Of a stretch of DNA of 64,000 bases, positions 44,340 through 56,704 are shown in pieces; the first letter of the stretch is position 1; every line of letters begins with the position of its first letter. The DNA is from Desulfomicrobium macestii (GTDB taxonomy: Bacteria; Desulfobacterota; Desulfovibrionia; Desulfovibrionales; Desulfomicrobiaceae): positions 1 through 64,000 of the forward strand of contig NZ_JADBGG010000013.1 of assembly GCF_014873765.1 (NCBI RefSeq), in the 5' to 3' direction. Both the position numbers and the translations under genes were made by a program. Under the pieces are notes generated by a model. That model saw nothing but the letters and a program-made list of their open reading frames with translations, did not search any database and was not told the origin of the DNA.

Positions 44340-45053
44340 CTAGTGCCCCCCACCCAGATATGCCTGCTGCACCTGCTCGTTTTTGAGCAGATTTGCCGCC
44401 GTATCAGCCAGTACGATGTTGCCGACTTCCATGACATAGCCCCTGTGGGCCAGCTTGAGGGCGGCCTTGGCATTCTGTTCGACCAGGATGACGGTCACCC
44501 CGGTTTTGTTGATTTCCTTGACCGTGTCGAAGATGGATTTGACCAGAATCGGGGCCAGGCCAAGGCTTGGCTCGTCAAGGAGCAGGATCTTGGGATTGGC
44601 CATCAGCGCCCGGCCTATGGCCAGCATCTGTTGCTCTCCTCCGCTCAGGGTTCCCGCCATCTGTTTGCGCCGTTCCTGCAGGCGTGGAAAAAGCTCGTAG
44701 ATCCACTTCAGGCTCTTCTGGATGCGCTCTGTGTTGGTGGACGTGAACGCTCCAAGAATGAGGTTCTCCTGAACGGTCAGGGTCGTGAAGACACGGCGAC
44801 CTTCAGGACTCTGGGTGATCTTGTGCTTGACGATTTCATGCGCGGGAAGCTTGTGCAGGGCCGTGTCGCGAAAGAAGATCGTCCCTCCGGTGATGCTTAC
44901 CAGCCCGCTGATGGCGTTGAGGGTTGTCGATTTCCCGGCACCGTTGGCGCCGAGGATAGTAACGATTTCGCCTTCTTCAACTTCGAGGTTGATTCCGTGC
45001 AGGGCTTCGACATTGCCATAGTTCACGCGCAGATTCTCAATTTTAAGCAGCAT
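44340..45053 (-). CDS. livF: Branched-chain amino acid ABC transporter ATP-binding protein LivF
   Basis: 237 residues from the ATG at 45053. Walker A ILGANGAGKSTT (about 35-46), signature LSGGEQQMLAIGRALM, Walker B ILLLDEPSLGLAP. The SLGLAP and IKLL-like text marks LivF rather than LivG. Last gene of the operon, 10 nt after livG; a terminator follows in the intergenic region. Confidence 0.95.
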   Translation of the reverse strand: MLLKIENLRVNYGNVEALHGINLEVEEGEIVTILGANGAGKSTTLNAISGLVSITGGTIFFRDTALHKLPAHEIVKHKITQSPEGRRVFTTLTVQENLILGAFTSTNTERIQKSLKWIYELFPRLQERRKQMAGTLSGGEQQMLAIGRALMANPKILLLDEPSLGLAPILVKSIFDTVKEINKTGVTVILVEQNAKAALKLAHRGYVMEVGNIVLADTAANLLKNEQVQQAYLGGGH

Positions 45054-45063
45054 GTGTGGTCCT

Positions 45064-45831
45064 TTATTCGTCGGAGTCGACACCGAGGTAGGCTTCGATG
45101 ACACGCGGGTTTGCCTGGATCTCGGCGGGCGTGCCGGACGCGATTTTCGCGCCGTGTTCCAGCACGACCAGGGATGAGCAGACACGCATGACCAGACCCA
45201 TGTCGTGTTCGATCAAGAGGACCGTGATGCCTCGATCCTGGATGGCGCGGATCAGGCGGATGAGGTCATGGGTTTCCTGGTCGTTCATGCCTCCGGCCGG
45301 TTCGTCGAGCACGATGAGTTTGGGCTTGGTGGCAAGGGCGCGGGCGATTTCAAGGAGTCTTTGATTGCCGTAGGACAGGTTTTTGGCCTTGTTCTGCCAT
45401 TCATGGGACAGGCCCACGAATTCCAGTTCGGCCATTGCCTGGCGCATGGACTCATGTTCCTCGCGTCGCTGGGTCGGTGTTCGGAACATGGCCGCCAGTG
45501 AGCCCGAGTGCATGCGGCAATGGCCGCCCGCGAGCACATTTTCAAGGACGCTCATGTTCTGAAACAGGCGAATGGTCTGGAAGGTGCGGGCTATGCCCCT
45601 TTCCACGATGGTGTGGGTGGGCAGGCCGACAAGGTTCTGGCCGTCAAAGAGGACCGTGCCCGTGTTGGGCTGGTAGTTGCCGGTGATGAGGTTGAAAACG
45701 GTAGTCTTGCCTGCGCCGTTGGGGCCGATGAGACCGACGATGCTGCCTGCCTCGACATCAAAGGAAACCTCGTTGACAGCCATGAGACCGCCAAAGTTCT
45801 TGCTCAGGTTTTCTATGGAGAGCAGCGTCAT
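45064..45831 (-). CDS. livG: Branched-chain amino acid ABC transporter ATP-binding protein LivG
   Basis: 255 residues. Walker A LIGPNGAGKTTVFN (about 33-46), signature LSYGNQRLLEIARAL, and the longer LivG helical region with Walker B LIVLDEPAGGMN. It pairs with LivF to energise transport through LivH/LivM. Its ATG overlaps the livM stop by 4 nt (ATGA on the - strand). Confidence 0.95.
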   Translation of the reverse strand: MTLLSIENLSKNFGGLMAVNEVSFDVEAGSIVGLIGPNGAGKTTVFNLITGNYQPNTGTVLFDGQNLVGLPTHTIVERGIARTFQTIRLFQNMSVLENVLAGGHCRMHSGSLAAMFRTPTQRREEHESMRQAMAELEFVGLSHEWQNKAKNLSYGNQRLLEIARALATKPKLIVLDEPAGGMNDQETHDLIRLIRAIQDRGITVLLIEHDMGLVMRVCSSLVVLEHGAKIASGTPAEIQANPRVIEAYLGVDSDE

Positions 45832-46787
45832 TTGCGACCTCCGGCGGGAAGAAGGCTGGCGACGTCATACTTCTTGGGACCGGGCGGAAGCAGGCCCTGA
45901 TTCCGGAAGATCATCATGAGCACCATGGCCGCGCCGAAGACCAGCATGCGGTATTCGGCCAGACCTCGAAACAGTTCGGGCAGCCCGACCAGGAGAAACG
46001 CTCCCAGGATTACGCCGGGAATGCTTCCCGCCCCTCCCAGGATGACGATGGTGAAAAGGACCACGGATTCGGCGAAGGAAAACGACTCAGGGGCGATGAT
46101 GGTCATCTTGGATGCGTAGATGGTTCCGCACATGCCGGCCCAGACAGCGCCGATGATGAAAGCCACCAGCTTGTGATGGGCGACGTTTATTCCGCTTCCT
46201 CCGGCGGCCACTTCATCCTCCTTGATGTACATGAGCGCCCGTCCGAAACGGGAATGCTCAAGCCGCAGCAGGAGAAAAATGGTCACGGCCGCGAAACCCC
46301 AGATCAGGTAAAAGAACTGGTCCGGTTTGGATATCTTGTACCCGAAGACCGTCGGGCGGCTGATTCCGAAGATGCCGTTGGCCCCGCCGGTGATGTCGAA
46401 GACGTTGTTGATGAGCGCGATGCGCACGATCTCGACGATTCCGATGGTGACGATCAGCAGATAATCCCCGCGCAGGTGGATGATGGGTCTGGCCACGATC
46501 ATGGCGAAGATCCCGGCCATTATCCCAGCCATAGGCATGCTCCACAGCACGGGAATCCCGAAGGTGGTGTTCAGGATGGCCGTGGTATAGGCGCCGATGG
46601 CGTAGAATGCGGCGTGCCCCATGTGGAAAAGGCCGGCATGGCCGAGGATGACATTGAGGCTCAGGGCCAGAATTGCGTAAAGTCCGACATTGTTGAAGAC
46701 GTCGGTCCAATAGGCGTTCAGAAACAGCGGGCATGAGGCCATGAGCAGGGCAAAAATGAAGTAGTAGAGGACATTACGTGATTTCAT
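45828..46787 (-). CDS. livM: Branched-chain amino acid ABC transporter permease LivM
   Basis: 319 residues with about 8-9 transmembrane helices. LivM family text: NVGLYAILALSLNVILGHAG (early), GDYLLIVTIGIVEIVRI and the C-terminal GGAGSIPGVILGAFLLVGLPELFRG. Forms the membrane pore with LivH. Overlaps livH and livG by 4 nt each, so the three are translationally coupled. Confidence 0.94.
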   Translation of the reverse strand: MKSRNVLYYFIFALLMASCPLFLNAYWTDVFNNVGLYAILALSLNVILGHAGLFHMGHAAFYAIGAYTTAILNTTFGIPVLWSMPMAGIMAGIFAMIVARPIIHLRGDYLLIVTIGIVEIVRIALINNVFDITGGANGIFGISRPTVFGYKISKPDQFFYLIWGFAAVTIFLLLRLEHSRFGRALMYIKEDEVAAGGSGINVAHHKLVAFIIGAVWAGMCGTIYASKMTIIAPESFSFAESVVLFTIVILGGAGSIPGVILGAFLLVGLPELFRGLAEYRMLVFGAAMVLMMIFRNQGLLPPGPKKYDVASLLPAGGRK

Positions 46788-47689
46788 ACTTTTTCAGCCA
46801 CCCTTTCTCCTAGAAGGCCCGTGGGCCTGACAATGAGGATCAGGATCAAGACGCAAAAGGCGATGGCGTCTTTCCAGGCGATGGAAATATACGCCGCGCC
46901 AAGGGCCTCGATGACGCCCAGCAGCAAGCCGCCGACCATGGCCCCGGGAATGTTGCCGATGCCGCCCAGGATGGCCGCGGTGAAGGCCTTGAGGCCGAAC
47001 ATCCAGCCCATGCTGAAATTGATCTGCCCGTAATACAGGCCGACCATGAGACCGGCCGCGCCGCCAAGCGCCGGGCCGATGCAGAAGACCAGCATGATGA
47101 CCCGGTCGACGTTGATGCCCATCAGCTTGGCCGCGCCCTGGTCGATGGCGGCGGCCCGGATGGCCGTGCCGATCTTGGTCTTCTGTATGAAGAAATACAG
47201 CGCCGCCATGAGCACAAGGGACGTCGCGAACATGATGATGCGCATGACCGGGATGTCCAGGCCCATGATGTTCACGGCCGTCTTGGGCAGGATGTTGTGC
47301 GGATAGACCAGGAATTTTGGGCTGTAGATGGCCATGATCGCATTTTGAAAGAAGATGGACGCACCGAGGGCTGAAACCACGGCTGAAAGCCGGGGCGACT
47401 GGCGAAGCGGGCGGTAGGCCACGCGCTCCAGTATCGCGCCGATGATGGCGACCAGGATCATGACCATGATGGCCAGCAGAATCACGGCGGGCAGCGGTCC
47501 GATTTTGTCGAAAAGGCCCATGGAGACGAGCAGGGTAAGGCCAAGGTAGGCGCCGATGGTGAAAAGATCGCCGTGGGCGAAATTGATCAGCTTCAGGACC
47601 CCGTAGACCATGGTGTACCCGAGGGCGATCAGGGCATAGATGCCCCCGACGGCCAGTCCATTGGTCAGTTGTTGAAAAAATTCTTCCAT
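46784..47689 (-). CDS. livH: Branched-chain amino acid ABC transporter permease LivH
   Basis: 301 residues, highly hydrophobic. LivH pattern: GLAVGGIYALIALGYTMVYG, LKLINFAHGDLFTIGAYLGL, and GGIGNIPGAMVGGLLLGVIE near the C-terminus. The start follows GGAAG on the - strand. It is separated from livK by a hairpin-terminator, so it may be made in smaller amounts than the binding protein. Confidence 0.95.
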   Translation of the reverse strand: MEEFFQQLTNGLAVGGIYALIALGYTMVYGVLKLINFAHGDLFTIGAYLGLTLLVSMGLFDKIGPLPAVILLAIMVMILVAIIGAILERVAYRPLRQSPRLSAVVSALGASIFFQNAIMAIYSPKFLVYPHNILPKTAVNIMGLDIPVMRIIMFATSLVLMAALYFFIQKTKIGTAIRAAAIDQGAAKLMGINVDRVIMLVFCIGPALGGAAGLMVGLYYGQINFSMGWMFGLKAFTAAILGGIGNIPGAMVGGLLLGVIEALGAAYISIAWKDAIAFCVLILILIVRPTGLLGERVAEKV

Positions 47690-47713
47690 GATGTGTGTCG
47701 GGGCAAGATGTTG

Positions 47714-47745
47714 AAAAAAAAGGGCTCCTCCCTGAAGAGGAGCCC
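47714..47745 (-). terminator. Terminator between livK and livH (probably leaky)
   Basis: 9-bp stem GGGCTCCTC/GAGGAGCCC (47722-47730, 47737-47745). Eight A at 47714-47721 give a U tract on the - strand. Since livHMGF have no obvious promoter of their own, partial read-through is the likely route to their expression. Confidence 0.8.
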
Positions 47746-47752
47746 TAGCTTT

Positions 47753-48883
47753 TTACGGCTGCAGAACAAAGGCTCCGGCGGCGTCGACCTTGTACACGCG
47801 GTACAGGTCGCCAACGCGGTCACCCTTTTCGTTGAAGGAGATCTTGCCGGTCAGGCCGGAAAAATCCTTCATTTCATTCTTCATGTAGGCGGCCAGCTTT
47901 TCGCTGGAGGTGTCCTTGGTCTGGGCGACGGCTTCGGCGATGACGCGGTAGGCGTCGCCGGCCAGCACTGCCCATACGGAACCCGGGGCGTTGCCGTAGG
48001 CGGCCTTGTAGGCGGTCATGAAATCCTTGGCTTCGGGGGTGTCCAGATCAGCCGGGACAGGGGGGCTCAGGAACATGAAACCCTCGGCGGCCTGGTTGCC
48101 GGCGATCTTGACCAGATCGGGGTTGTTGGTCGCGTCGCCGCCGATCATGGGCACGTTCCAGCCCATTTCCATCTTCTGGCGCAGGAGCATGCCGGCCTCG
48201 GGATAGTAACCGGTGAAGAAGATGACTTCGGGGGCGGCGGATTTGATCTTGGTCAGGATTGCGTTGTAGTCGCGCTCGCCGGGAGTCAGCGCGTCGTAGA
48301 AGGCGATGGTCTTGCCCGAGGCTTCAAGCAGGGACTTGGCTTCGTCGGCCAGACCCTTGGCGTATGAGGTGTTGTCGTGGAGGATGGCGATCTTGCTGAA
48401 ACCGAGTTCGCCCAGGGTCTTGGCGGCAACCATGCCCTGCTCGTCATCGCGGGGGCAGGTGCGGAAGAAAAGAGGCAGGCTCTTTTCGGACAGGCGGATG
48501 GCCGTGGAACCGGTGGCGACCTGGAGGATGCCGGACTCGGCATAGATGTTCTGGGACGCTTCTGTGACGGACGATCCGTAGGTGCCGATAACCGCGGAAA
48601 TTTCCTTGGTGGTCAGGCGGGTTGCGGCCAGGGCTGCCTGACGCGGATCACCGCCGTCGTCCTCGACCACGATCTCGACCTGGTTGCCGTTGATTCCGCC
48701 CGCCTTGTTGGTCTCGGCGGCCAGCAGTTCAACGATCTGTTTCATGTCCTGACCTTCGCTGGCCCAGGAGCCCGTCAGGGGGCACATGAGGCCGATGCGG
48801 ATGGTTTCGGCCCAGGCGGAGCCCAGGGTCAACGCCACGAGGGCCAGGGTCAGGAAACCAAGTGTACACAGTTTTTTCTTCAT
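47753..48883 (-). CDS. livK: Branched-chain amino acid ABC transporter substrate-binding protein
   Basis: 376 residues with a clear signal peptide (KKKLCTLGFLTLALVALTLG, cleavage near SAWA-ET). Mature part is a Peripla_BP_6 receptor: RIGLMCPLTGSWASEGQDMK, INGNQVEIVVEDDGGDPRQA, VIGTYGSSVTEASQNIYAES and the C-terminal KISFNEKGDRVGD. Binds Leu/Ile/Val or related substrates in the periplasm; the exact ligand is not predictable. Start preceded by AAGGAGG. First gene of the operon. Confidence 0.93.
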   Translation of the reverse strand: MKKKLCTLGFLTLALVALTLGSAWAETIRIGLMCPLTGSWASEGQDMKQIVELLAAETNKAGGINGNQVEIVVEDDGGDPRQAALAATRLTTKEISAVIGTYGSSVTEASQNIYAESGILQVATGSTAIRLSEKSLPLFFRTCPRDDEQGMVAAKTLGELGFSKIAILHDNTSYAKGLADEAKSLLEASGKTIAFYDALTPGERDYNAILTKIKSAAPEVIFFTGYYPEAGMLLRQKMEMGWNVPMIGGDATNNPDLVKIAGNQAAEGFMFLSPPVPADLDTPEAKDFMTAYKAAYGNAPGSVWAVLAGDAYRVIAEAVAQTKDTSSEKLAAYMKNEMKDFSGLTGKISFNEKGDRVGDLYRVYKVDAAGAFVLQP

Positions 48884-49299
48884 GAAGTCCTCCTTGAAGG
48901 TTGCAGAGCCCTTGGGTTCGCAGGGTGCGAACCGGTTTTAGGTAAGATATGAAACCGGAGAGTCCGGATAACCCCTTTGAGGGACGCATGAAAAACAAGG
49001 GATGGAAAACGATAAAGCAGGAATTAATTTGTAAAAAATGTAAAATTCGACTACATGAGAAGCGTTGGAAAATCAATTTTTTTCCAAAAAGAGACAAGTG
49101 CTCGCATGAAAAAGTGTCTGCCTGACGATTATTCGATTTAAGCGCTGTCATTTAAAATTTTATTCAAAATGTGTGTGCGGAGCAAGGTTTTTTGCGCATG
49201 TTTGGCTAAATGGCTTTGACTCTGCCGGTCGCGGCATGCGCAAGGTGATTCAATTTAAAAGAGTATCGATCAGGCGAATTCGCGTGCGGGTCCGCCGGA
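48884..49299. other. AT-rich intergenic interval upstream of livK
   Basis: Besides the possible small cysteine gene, no other coding or structured feature is supported. The livK promoter should lie here on the - strand; no convincing -35/-10 pair or sigma-54 site was found by eye. Confidence 0.4.
48988..49125 (+). CDS. Possible small cysteine protein, 45 residues
   Basis: ATG 48988 preceded by GAGGG at 4-nt spacing; 45 codons to TGA. Lys-rich (MKNKGWKTIKQELICKKCKI), with C15-x2-C18, His23, C38 and His40, so a small zinc site is imaginable. The DNA is unusually AT-rich for this window. It lies alone in the 480-bp gap upstream of livK, on the opposite strand. It could be chance; evidence is the ribosome-binding site and the paired cysteines. 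Confidence 0.3.
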   Translation: MKNKGWKTIKQELICKKCKIRLHEKRWKINFFPKRDKCSHEKVSA

Positions 49300-49338
49300 A
49301 AACAAAAAAGGCCCGCCAGGAACGAGTCCTGGCGGGCC
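49300..49338 (-). terminator. Terminator of the proline catabolism gene
   Basis: Perfect 12-bp stem GGCCCGCCAGGA/TCCTGGCGGGCC (49310-49321, 49327-49338). A-rich text before it is a U tract on the - strand. Confidence 0.92.
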
Positions 49339-49365
49339 GCAAAGGCAGGCGCGGGGGAGGGGCGA

Positions 49366-52300
49366 TCAGATGATCCAGTCGTCGTCCTCTTCGATGGGCG
49401 CGAAGCCGCGGCGCATGGTGTTTTCGCAGACGAGTCTCGGGTCCATGAACTGCAGCAGGTAGTCCGGGCCGCCGGCCTTGGAGCCTATGCCGGACATGTT
49501 GAAGCCGCCAAAGGGGTGGCGTTCCACCAGCGCGCCGGTGGAGCCGCGATTGAGGTAGAGGTTGCCGACGTTGAACTGTTCGCGGGCCTTTTCGAGGTGC
49601 TTGGGGCTGCGCGAGAATACGGCTCCGGTCAGGGAGTAGCGCGTGGAATTGGCCCACTCGATGGCCTGGTCGAAGTTCTTGACCTTCATGACCGCAAGGA
49701 CGGGACCGAAGACCTCTTCCTGGGCGATGCGGTGCTCGGGGGTGATGCCCTCGACGATGGTCAGGGGCGCGTAATACCCGCTGTCCGGGACAGGGCTCGA
49801 GTACAGGAGCTTGCCTTCGCTGGTGGCGATGCCGATGTATTTGAGCACGTTCTGCTGGGCCTTGTCGTCCACCACCGGCCCCATGAAGTAGGTCGGGTCC
49901 TCGGCCGGTCCGATGGCCAGGGACTTGGCTCCTTCCACCAGACGTTCGATGAACTTGGCATAGATGGGTTCGACGACGATGACACGGGAACAGGCCGAGC
50001 ATTTCTGACCCTGGAAGGCAAAGGCCGAGTGCAGGACTTCCCTGATGGCCTCGTCCAGATCGGCGTCGTCATCGATGATGATGGCGTTCTTGCCGCCAAG
50101 TTCGGCGATGACCTTCTTGATCTGCTTCTGGCCGGGATGAACCACGGACGCCTTGTTGATGATGCGGTGGCCTACTTCCATGGATCCGGTGAAGGCGATC
50201 AGCGCGACGTCGGGATGTTCGACAAGGTAGTCGCCCATGACCGAGCCCCTGCCCGGCACATAGTTGAACACCCCGGCCGGTAGGCCGGCCTTGCGGAAGA
50301 TTTCGGACAGGGTGAAGCCGACCACGGAGGACGGTCCGGCCGGCTTGTACAGTACGGGATTGCCGGCGACGATGGCGGCCGAGCTCATGCCGCAGCTGAT
50401 GGCCAGCGGGAAGTTCCAGGGGGCGATGACGGCCGCGATGCCCTTGGGCTGGTACATGAGTTGGCTCATCTCGCCCGGGGCCCGGCCCATGCGCTGGGGT
50501 TTGCCGAAACGGATCATCTCGCGGGCGTAGTATTCCATGAAATCAATGGCTTCGGCCACATCGGCCTGGGCCTGATCATACTGTTTGCCCACTTCGAGGG
50601 TCTGCCAGGCGCACAGGGTGAAGATCTCCGTGCGCGCGATTTCGGCAGCCTTGAGCAGATATCCGGCCCGTTCCTCGGGAGACAGTGCTTTCCAGGCCGG
50701 AGCGGCCTTTTTGGCGGCTTCGATGGCCAGATCGATTTCCTTGGTGGAAGCCTGGCAGATGGTGCCGATGACTTCGTTCGGGTTGGCCGGATTGACCGAC
50801 TGCAACGTGTCGGCCGTGCGCACCTCCTGGCCGCCGATGACCAGCGGATATTCCTTGCCCAGCTGCGTGCGCACCACGGCGAGCGCATCCACGAAGGCCC
50901 GGCGTACGGTCTCCTGGGTGAAATCGGCGAAGGGCTCGTTCTCGAAGCGGGTGAGGCCCTTGATCTCCGGATCGGCCCCGGGGCGGCGCTGGGCTTTTTC
51001 CCGTTCGACGGTAGCCACCGGGTTTTCCATCAGGCGCTCCACCTCGGCCTCCTCGGCAAAGGATTGGCGCAGGAAGGATTCGTTGGCCGTGTTTTCAAGC
51101 AGGCGGCGCACCAGATAGGCCATGCCGGGCAACAGATCGCCATAAGGGGCATAGAGGCGCACGCGCTTGGCCACTTTCATTAGCCCTTTGCGCACGGGCT
51201 CGGCCATGCCGTAGAGGACCTGGAACTCGTAGCGCTCATCGGGCACGTTCAGGGCCTTGGCAGTCTCCATGACCGCGGCGATGGTGCGGATATTGTGCGA
51301 GGCGCAACCGAAATGGCAGATGTCGTGGTTTTCCAGGATGACCTTTGCCTGGCGTTCATAGGCGGCGTCGCTCTCGGCCTTGATGGTCCAGACCGGGATG
51401 TCCCAGCCGTTTTGCTTGGCGATGACGGTCTCGGAATCCCAGTAGGCGCCCTTGACCAGGCGGATGGAGATGGGCAGGCCCTGGGCTCTGGACCAGGCCA
51501 GAAGATCGGCCAGATCCTTGTCCGTGTCCTTCAGGTAGGCCTGCAACACGATGCCCAGATGCGGGTAGTCGCGGAATTCCTCGCTGGAGCGCAGACGGCG
51601 GTACACCTCAAGAGTGATGTCCTTGAATTTGTACTGCTCCATGTCGATGCGCATGAAGCCGTTCATTTCCTTAACCTTGCGCAGGATCGTGGCCAGGCGA
51701 TTTTCGATGCCCCGGACCGAGCCCTCGAAGTCCTTGGGCGACGCCTGGGAGAAGAGAGCCGTGGGCTTTACGGAAATGTTGACCTTGGGCGCATGTCCCC
51801 AGTCCAGCTCTCCGCCGCCGAGGGCCGCCCAGGAGGCGTGCTCCTTTTTCAGGGCGTCCAGGAGTTCGATGTATTCGTTCAGATAGGCTTCGGATTCGAT
51901 CTCGCTGACCGACGCTTCGCCAAGGATGTCCACCGTGAAGGCGAAGCCGTCCTTGCGGATTTTCTTGAGGTTCTTCATGGCGTCGGAGGTATTCTCGCCG
52001 ATGATGAACTGCTTGGCCATGCCCTCGATGTTGGAGCGGATGGTCTTGGCCATGAGCCCGGCGGCCAGCTTGCCGCCAAGGCCGGAGCCCATCGCCCCCG
52101 CGCCCCATTTCAGGACTTTGGGCACGTCCTGGTCGTCACCGGCGAAATATTCGTCGATGTGCCGGGTCAGGGAGTCGGAGGTGTTCAGGTAGGGCAGGAC
52201 GTCCACAAAGCGGAACAGCTGCACCTTGAAGTTCTCGTTCTTCATGGACCAGTCCATGACCTTGCCGGTCCACCAGCCCTTGTTGAAAATGGAAGGGGCT

Positions 52301-52371
52301 TCGCCGGAGATGCTGGCAAAAAATTCCTTGCCACGGTCGCTGATCTTTTTGTCCAACACCATACTGTCCAT
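49366..52371 (-). CDS. putA: Bifunctional proline dehydrogenase/L-glutamate gamma-semialdehyde dehydrogenase
   Basis: 1001 residues. The N-terminal half is proline dehydrogenase (FAD barrel; PKVNISVKPTALFSQASP, SIRLVKGAYWDSE, YAPYGDLLPGMAYLVRRLLE). The second half is an aldehyde dehydrogenase: GVFNYVPGRG, FTGSMEVGHRI, ELGGKNAIIIDDDAD and the nucleophile Cys in FQGQKCSACSR. It lacks the long N-terminal DNA-binding domain of enterobacterial PutA, so it should not self-regulate; the adjacent Lrp regulator probably does that. It oxidises proline to glutamate, feeding electrons to quinone and NAD+. Start preceded by AGGAG. Confidence 0.93.
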   Translation of the reverse strand: MDSMVLDKKISDRGKEFFASISGEAPSIFNKGWWTGKVMDWSMKNENFKVQLFRFVDVLPYLNTSDSLTRHIDEYFAGDDQDVPKVLKWGAGAMGSGLGGKLAAGLMAKTIRSNIEGMAKQFIIGENTSDAMKNLKKIRKDGFAFTVDILGEASVSEIESEAYLNEYIELLDALKKEHASWAALGGGELDWGHAPKVNISVKPTALFSQASPKDFEGSVRGIENRLATILRKVKEMNGFMRIDMEQYKFKDITLEVYRRLRSSEEFRDYPHLGIVLQAYLKDTDKDLADLLAWSRAQGLPISIRLVKGAYWDSETVIAKQNGWDIPVWTIKAESDAAYERQAKVILENHDICHFGCASHNIRTIAAVMETAKALNVPDERYEFQVLYGMAEPVRKGLMKVAKRVRLYAPYGDLLPGMAYLVRRLLENTANESFLRQSFAEEAEVERLMENPVATVEREKAQRRPGADPEIKGLTRFENEPFADFTQETVRRAFVDALAVVRTQLGKEYPLVIGGQEVRTADTLQSVNPANPNEVIGTICQASTKEIDLAIEAAKKAAPAWKALSPEERAGYLLKAAEIARTEIFTLCAWQTLEVGKQYDQAQADVAEAIDFMEYYAREMIRFGKPQRMGRAPGEMSQLMYQPKGIAAVIAPWNFPLAISCGMSSAAIVAGNPVLYKPAGPSSVVGFTLSEIFRKAGLPAGVFNYVPGRGSVMGDYLVEHPDVALIAFTGSMEVGHRIINKASVVHPGQKQIKKVIAELGGKNAIIIDDDADLDEAIREVLHSAFAFQGQKCSACSRVIVVEPIYAKFIERLVEGAKSLAIGPAEDPTYFMGPVVDDKAQQNVLKYIGIATSEGKLLYSSPVPDSGYYAPLTIVEGITPEHRIAQEEVFGPVLAVMKVKNFDQAIEWANSTRYSLTGAVFSRSPKHLEKAREQFNVGNLYLNRGSTGALVERHPFGGFNMSGIGSKAGGPDYLLQFMDPRLVCENTMRRGFAPIEEDDDWII

Positions 52372-52398
52372 TTTTGACTCCTGGATTTTAGAACTGGT

Positions 52399-52884
52399 TT
52401 ATTTTGGGGCTTTCCTGGGGTTTTTGCACGCGATGAACTGCAGGGACAGGGCCTGGGTCTCTTTTAGGGTGTCGAGCACCAGGGTGGTCCGGCTGTCACG
52501 AACTCCGGGTATTTCGCCGAACTGCTTCATGAGCTGGGCCAGCGTTTCCGTGCTGCTGACCCGGGCCTTGACCAGATAGTTGTACTCCCCGGCGGTCCAG
52601 TGCACTTCCTGCACCTCGTCGATTTCGGCCAGCTTTCTGCCGATCTCCGAGCTGCCGACCGAATCGGAGGTCTTGATCTGGATGAAGGTGGAAAGGGAAA
52701 TCCCTAAGGCCTTGGGGTTAAGGCGCACTTCGTATTTATCGATGACGCCCTTCTGTTCGAGTTTCTTGACCCGTTCCAGCACGCCGGACGGAGCCATGCC
52801 GATCTGGCGGGCCAGTTCGGCATTGGTGATCTTTCCGTTCTCTTGAAGGATATTCAGGATCTCGATATCTGTGCTGTCTAACAT
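52399..52884 (-). CDS. Lrp/AsnC family transcriptional regulator
   Basis: 161 residues: N-terminal HTH (DIEILNILQENGKITNAELARQIGMAPSGVLERVKKLEQKG) and C-terminal RAM ligand-binding domain (VQEVHWTAGEYNYLVKARV). Directly upstream of putA on the same strand (27-nt gap). By analogy with PutR/BkdR-type regulators it probably senses proline or another amino acid and activates putA. Start preceded by GAGGCG. Confidence 0.92.
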   Translation of the reverse strand: MLDSTDIEILNILQENGKITNAELARQIGMAPSGVLERVKKLEQKGVIDKYEVRLNPKALGISLSTFIQIKTSDSVGSSEIGRKLAEIDEVQEVHWTAGEYNYLVKARVSSTETLAQLMKQFGEIPGVRDSRTTLVLDTLKETQALSLQFIACKNPRKAPK

Positions 52885-53352
52885 TGTTGTTCGCCTCTTG
52901 GTTTGGGAATATAATTCTTGAGAAGATCTTCGTCAATGAAGATTGCCATAATTGGAGAATTGCGTGTGTCTCTTTGCAAAGGGCTTTCCAGGCTCTGCCG
53001 GGCCGGATGTGAGTAAGCGATCAATCTCGAATAATATTCGCAAAGAACATCGAAGAAAAGAATAAAAGCTCAAAAACAATAAATTCAGGATCCGGATCGC
53101 AAATTTTTGGCGGCGAAATGAGTATTACGTATTTGACATGCGCGTTCGGGAACCGGGGGCGGGGTTGGTCCGGGAGTGAATTTTTCCGTGATTTGGCGGT
53201 GATGGATGGGTCTGCGGGGTGTGCATAACCAGTGTTTGACCTTCCAGTGTACTGTGTTTAATGTACCCGGGCCTCATGAGTGTGGGCACGACGGCTGTCA
53301 GGCCGCCTGCGCTTCTGGAGCGATTTCCAACATATAACCCACCCAATCATCC
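52885..53352. other. Divergent control region between the Lrp gene and carB
   Basis: 468 bp without a gene. An AT-rich stretch with the dyad AATAATATT near 53030 could be the Lrp-type control region for the leftward genes. A possible carB promoter is listed separately. No riboswitch or leader peptide was recognised. Confidence 0.4.
53236..53264 (+). promoter_or_regulatory. Possible carB promoter
   Basis: TTGACC (53236-53241), 17-bp spacer, TAATGT (53259-53264). The -35 is good, the -10 poor. Leader to carB about 80 nt. Confidence 0.3.
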
Positions 53353-56601
<3,249 letters not shown>

Positions 56602-56640
56602 CCTCCGGACACCGGAGATCAGGGATTTTGGTGCAAAGCT

Positions 56641-56667
56641 CAGGGCCAATCGTGGCCCTGGGCTTTT
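56641..56667 (+). terminator. Possible weak terminator between carB and purF
   Basis: Stem CAGGGCCA/TGGCCCTG with tetraloop ATCG, followed by GGCTTTTG. The T tract is short, so read-through to purF is likely. Confidence 0.45.
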
Positions 56668-56704
56668 GCGCATTCAAGAACACCTACACGGAACGTGAAG
56701 CAAT

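Noticed and set aside
52936-53016. 26-codon frame after ATG 52936 between lrp and carB
   Set aside because: No ribosome-binding site and no recognisable features.
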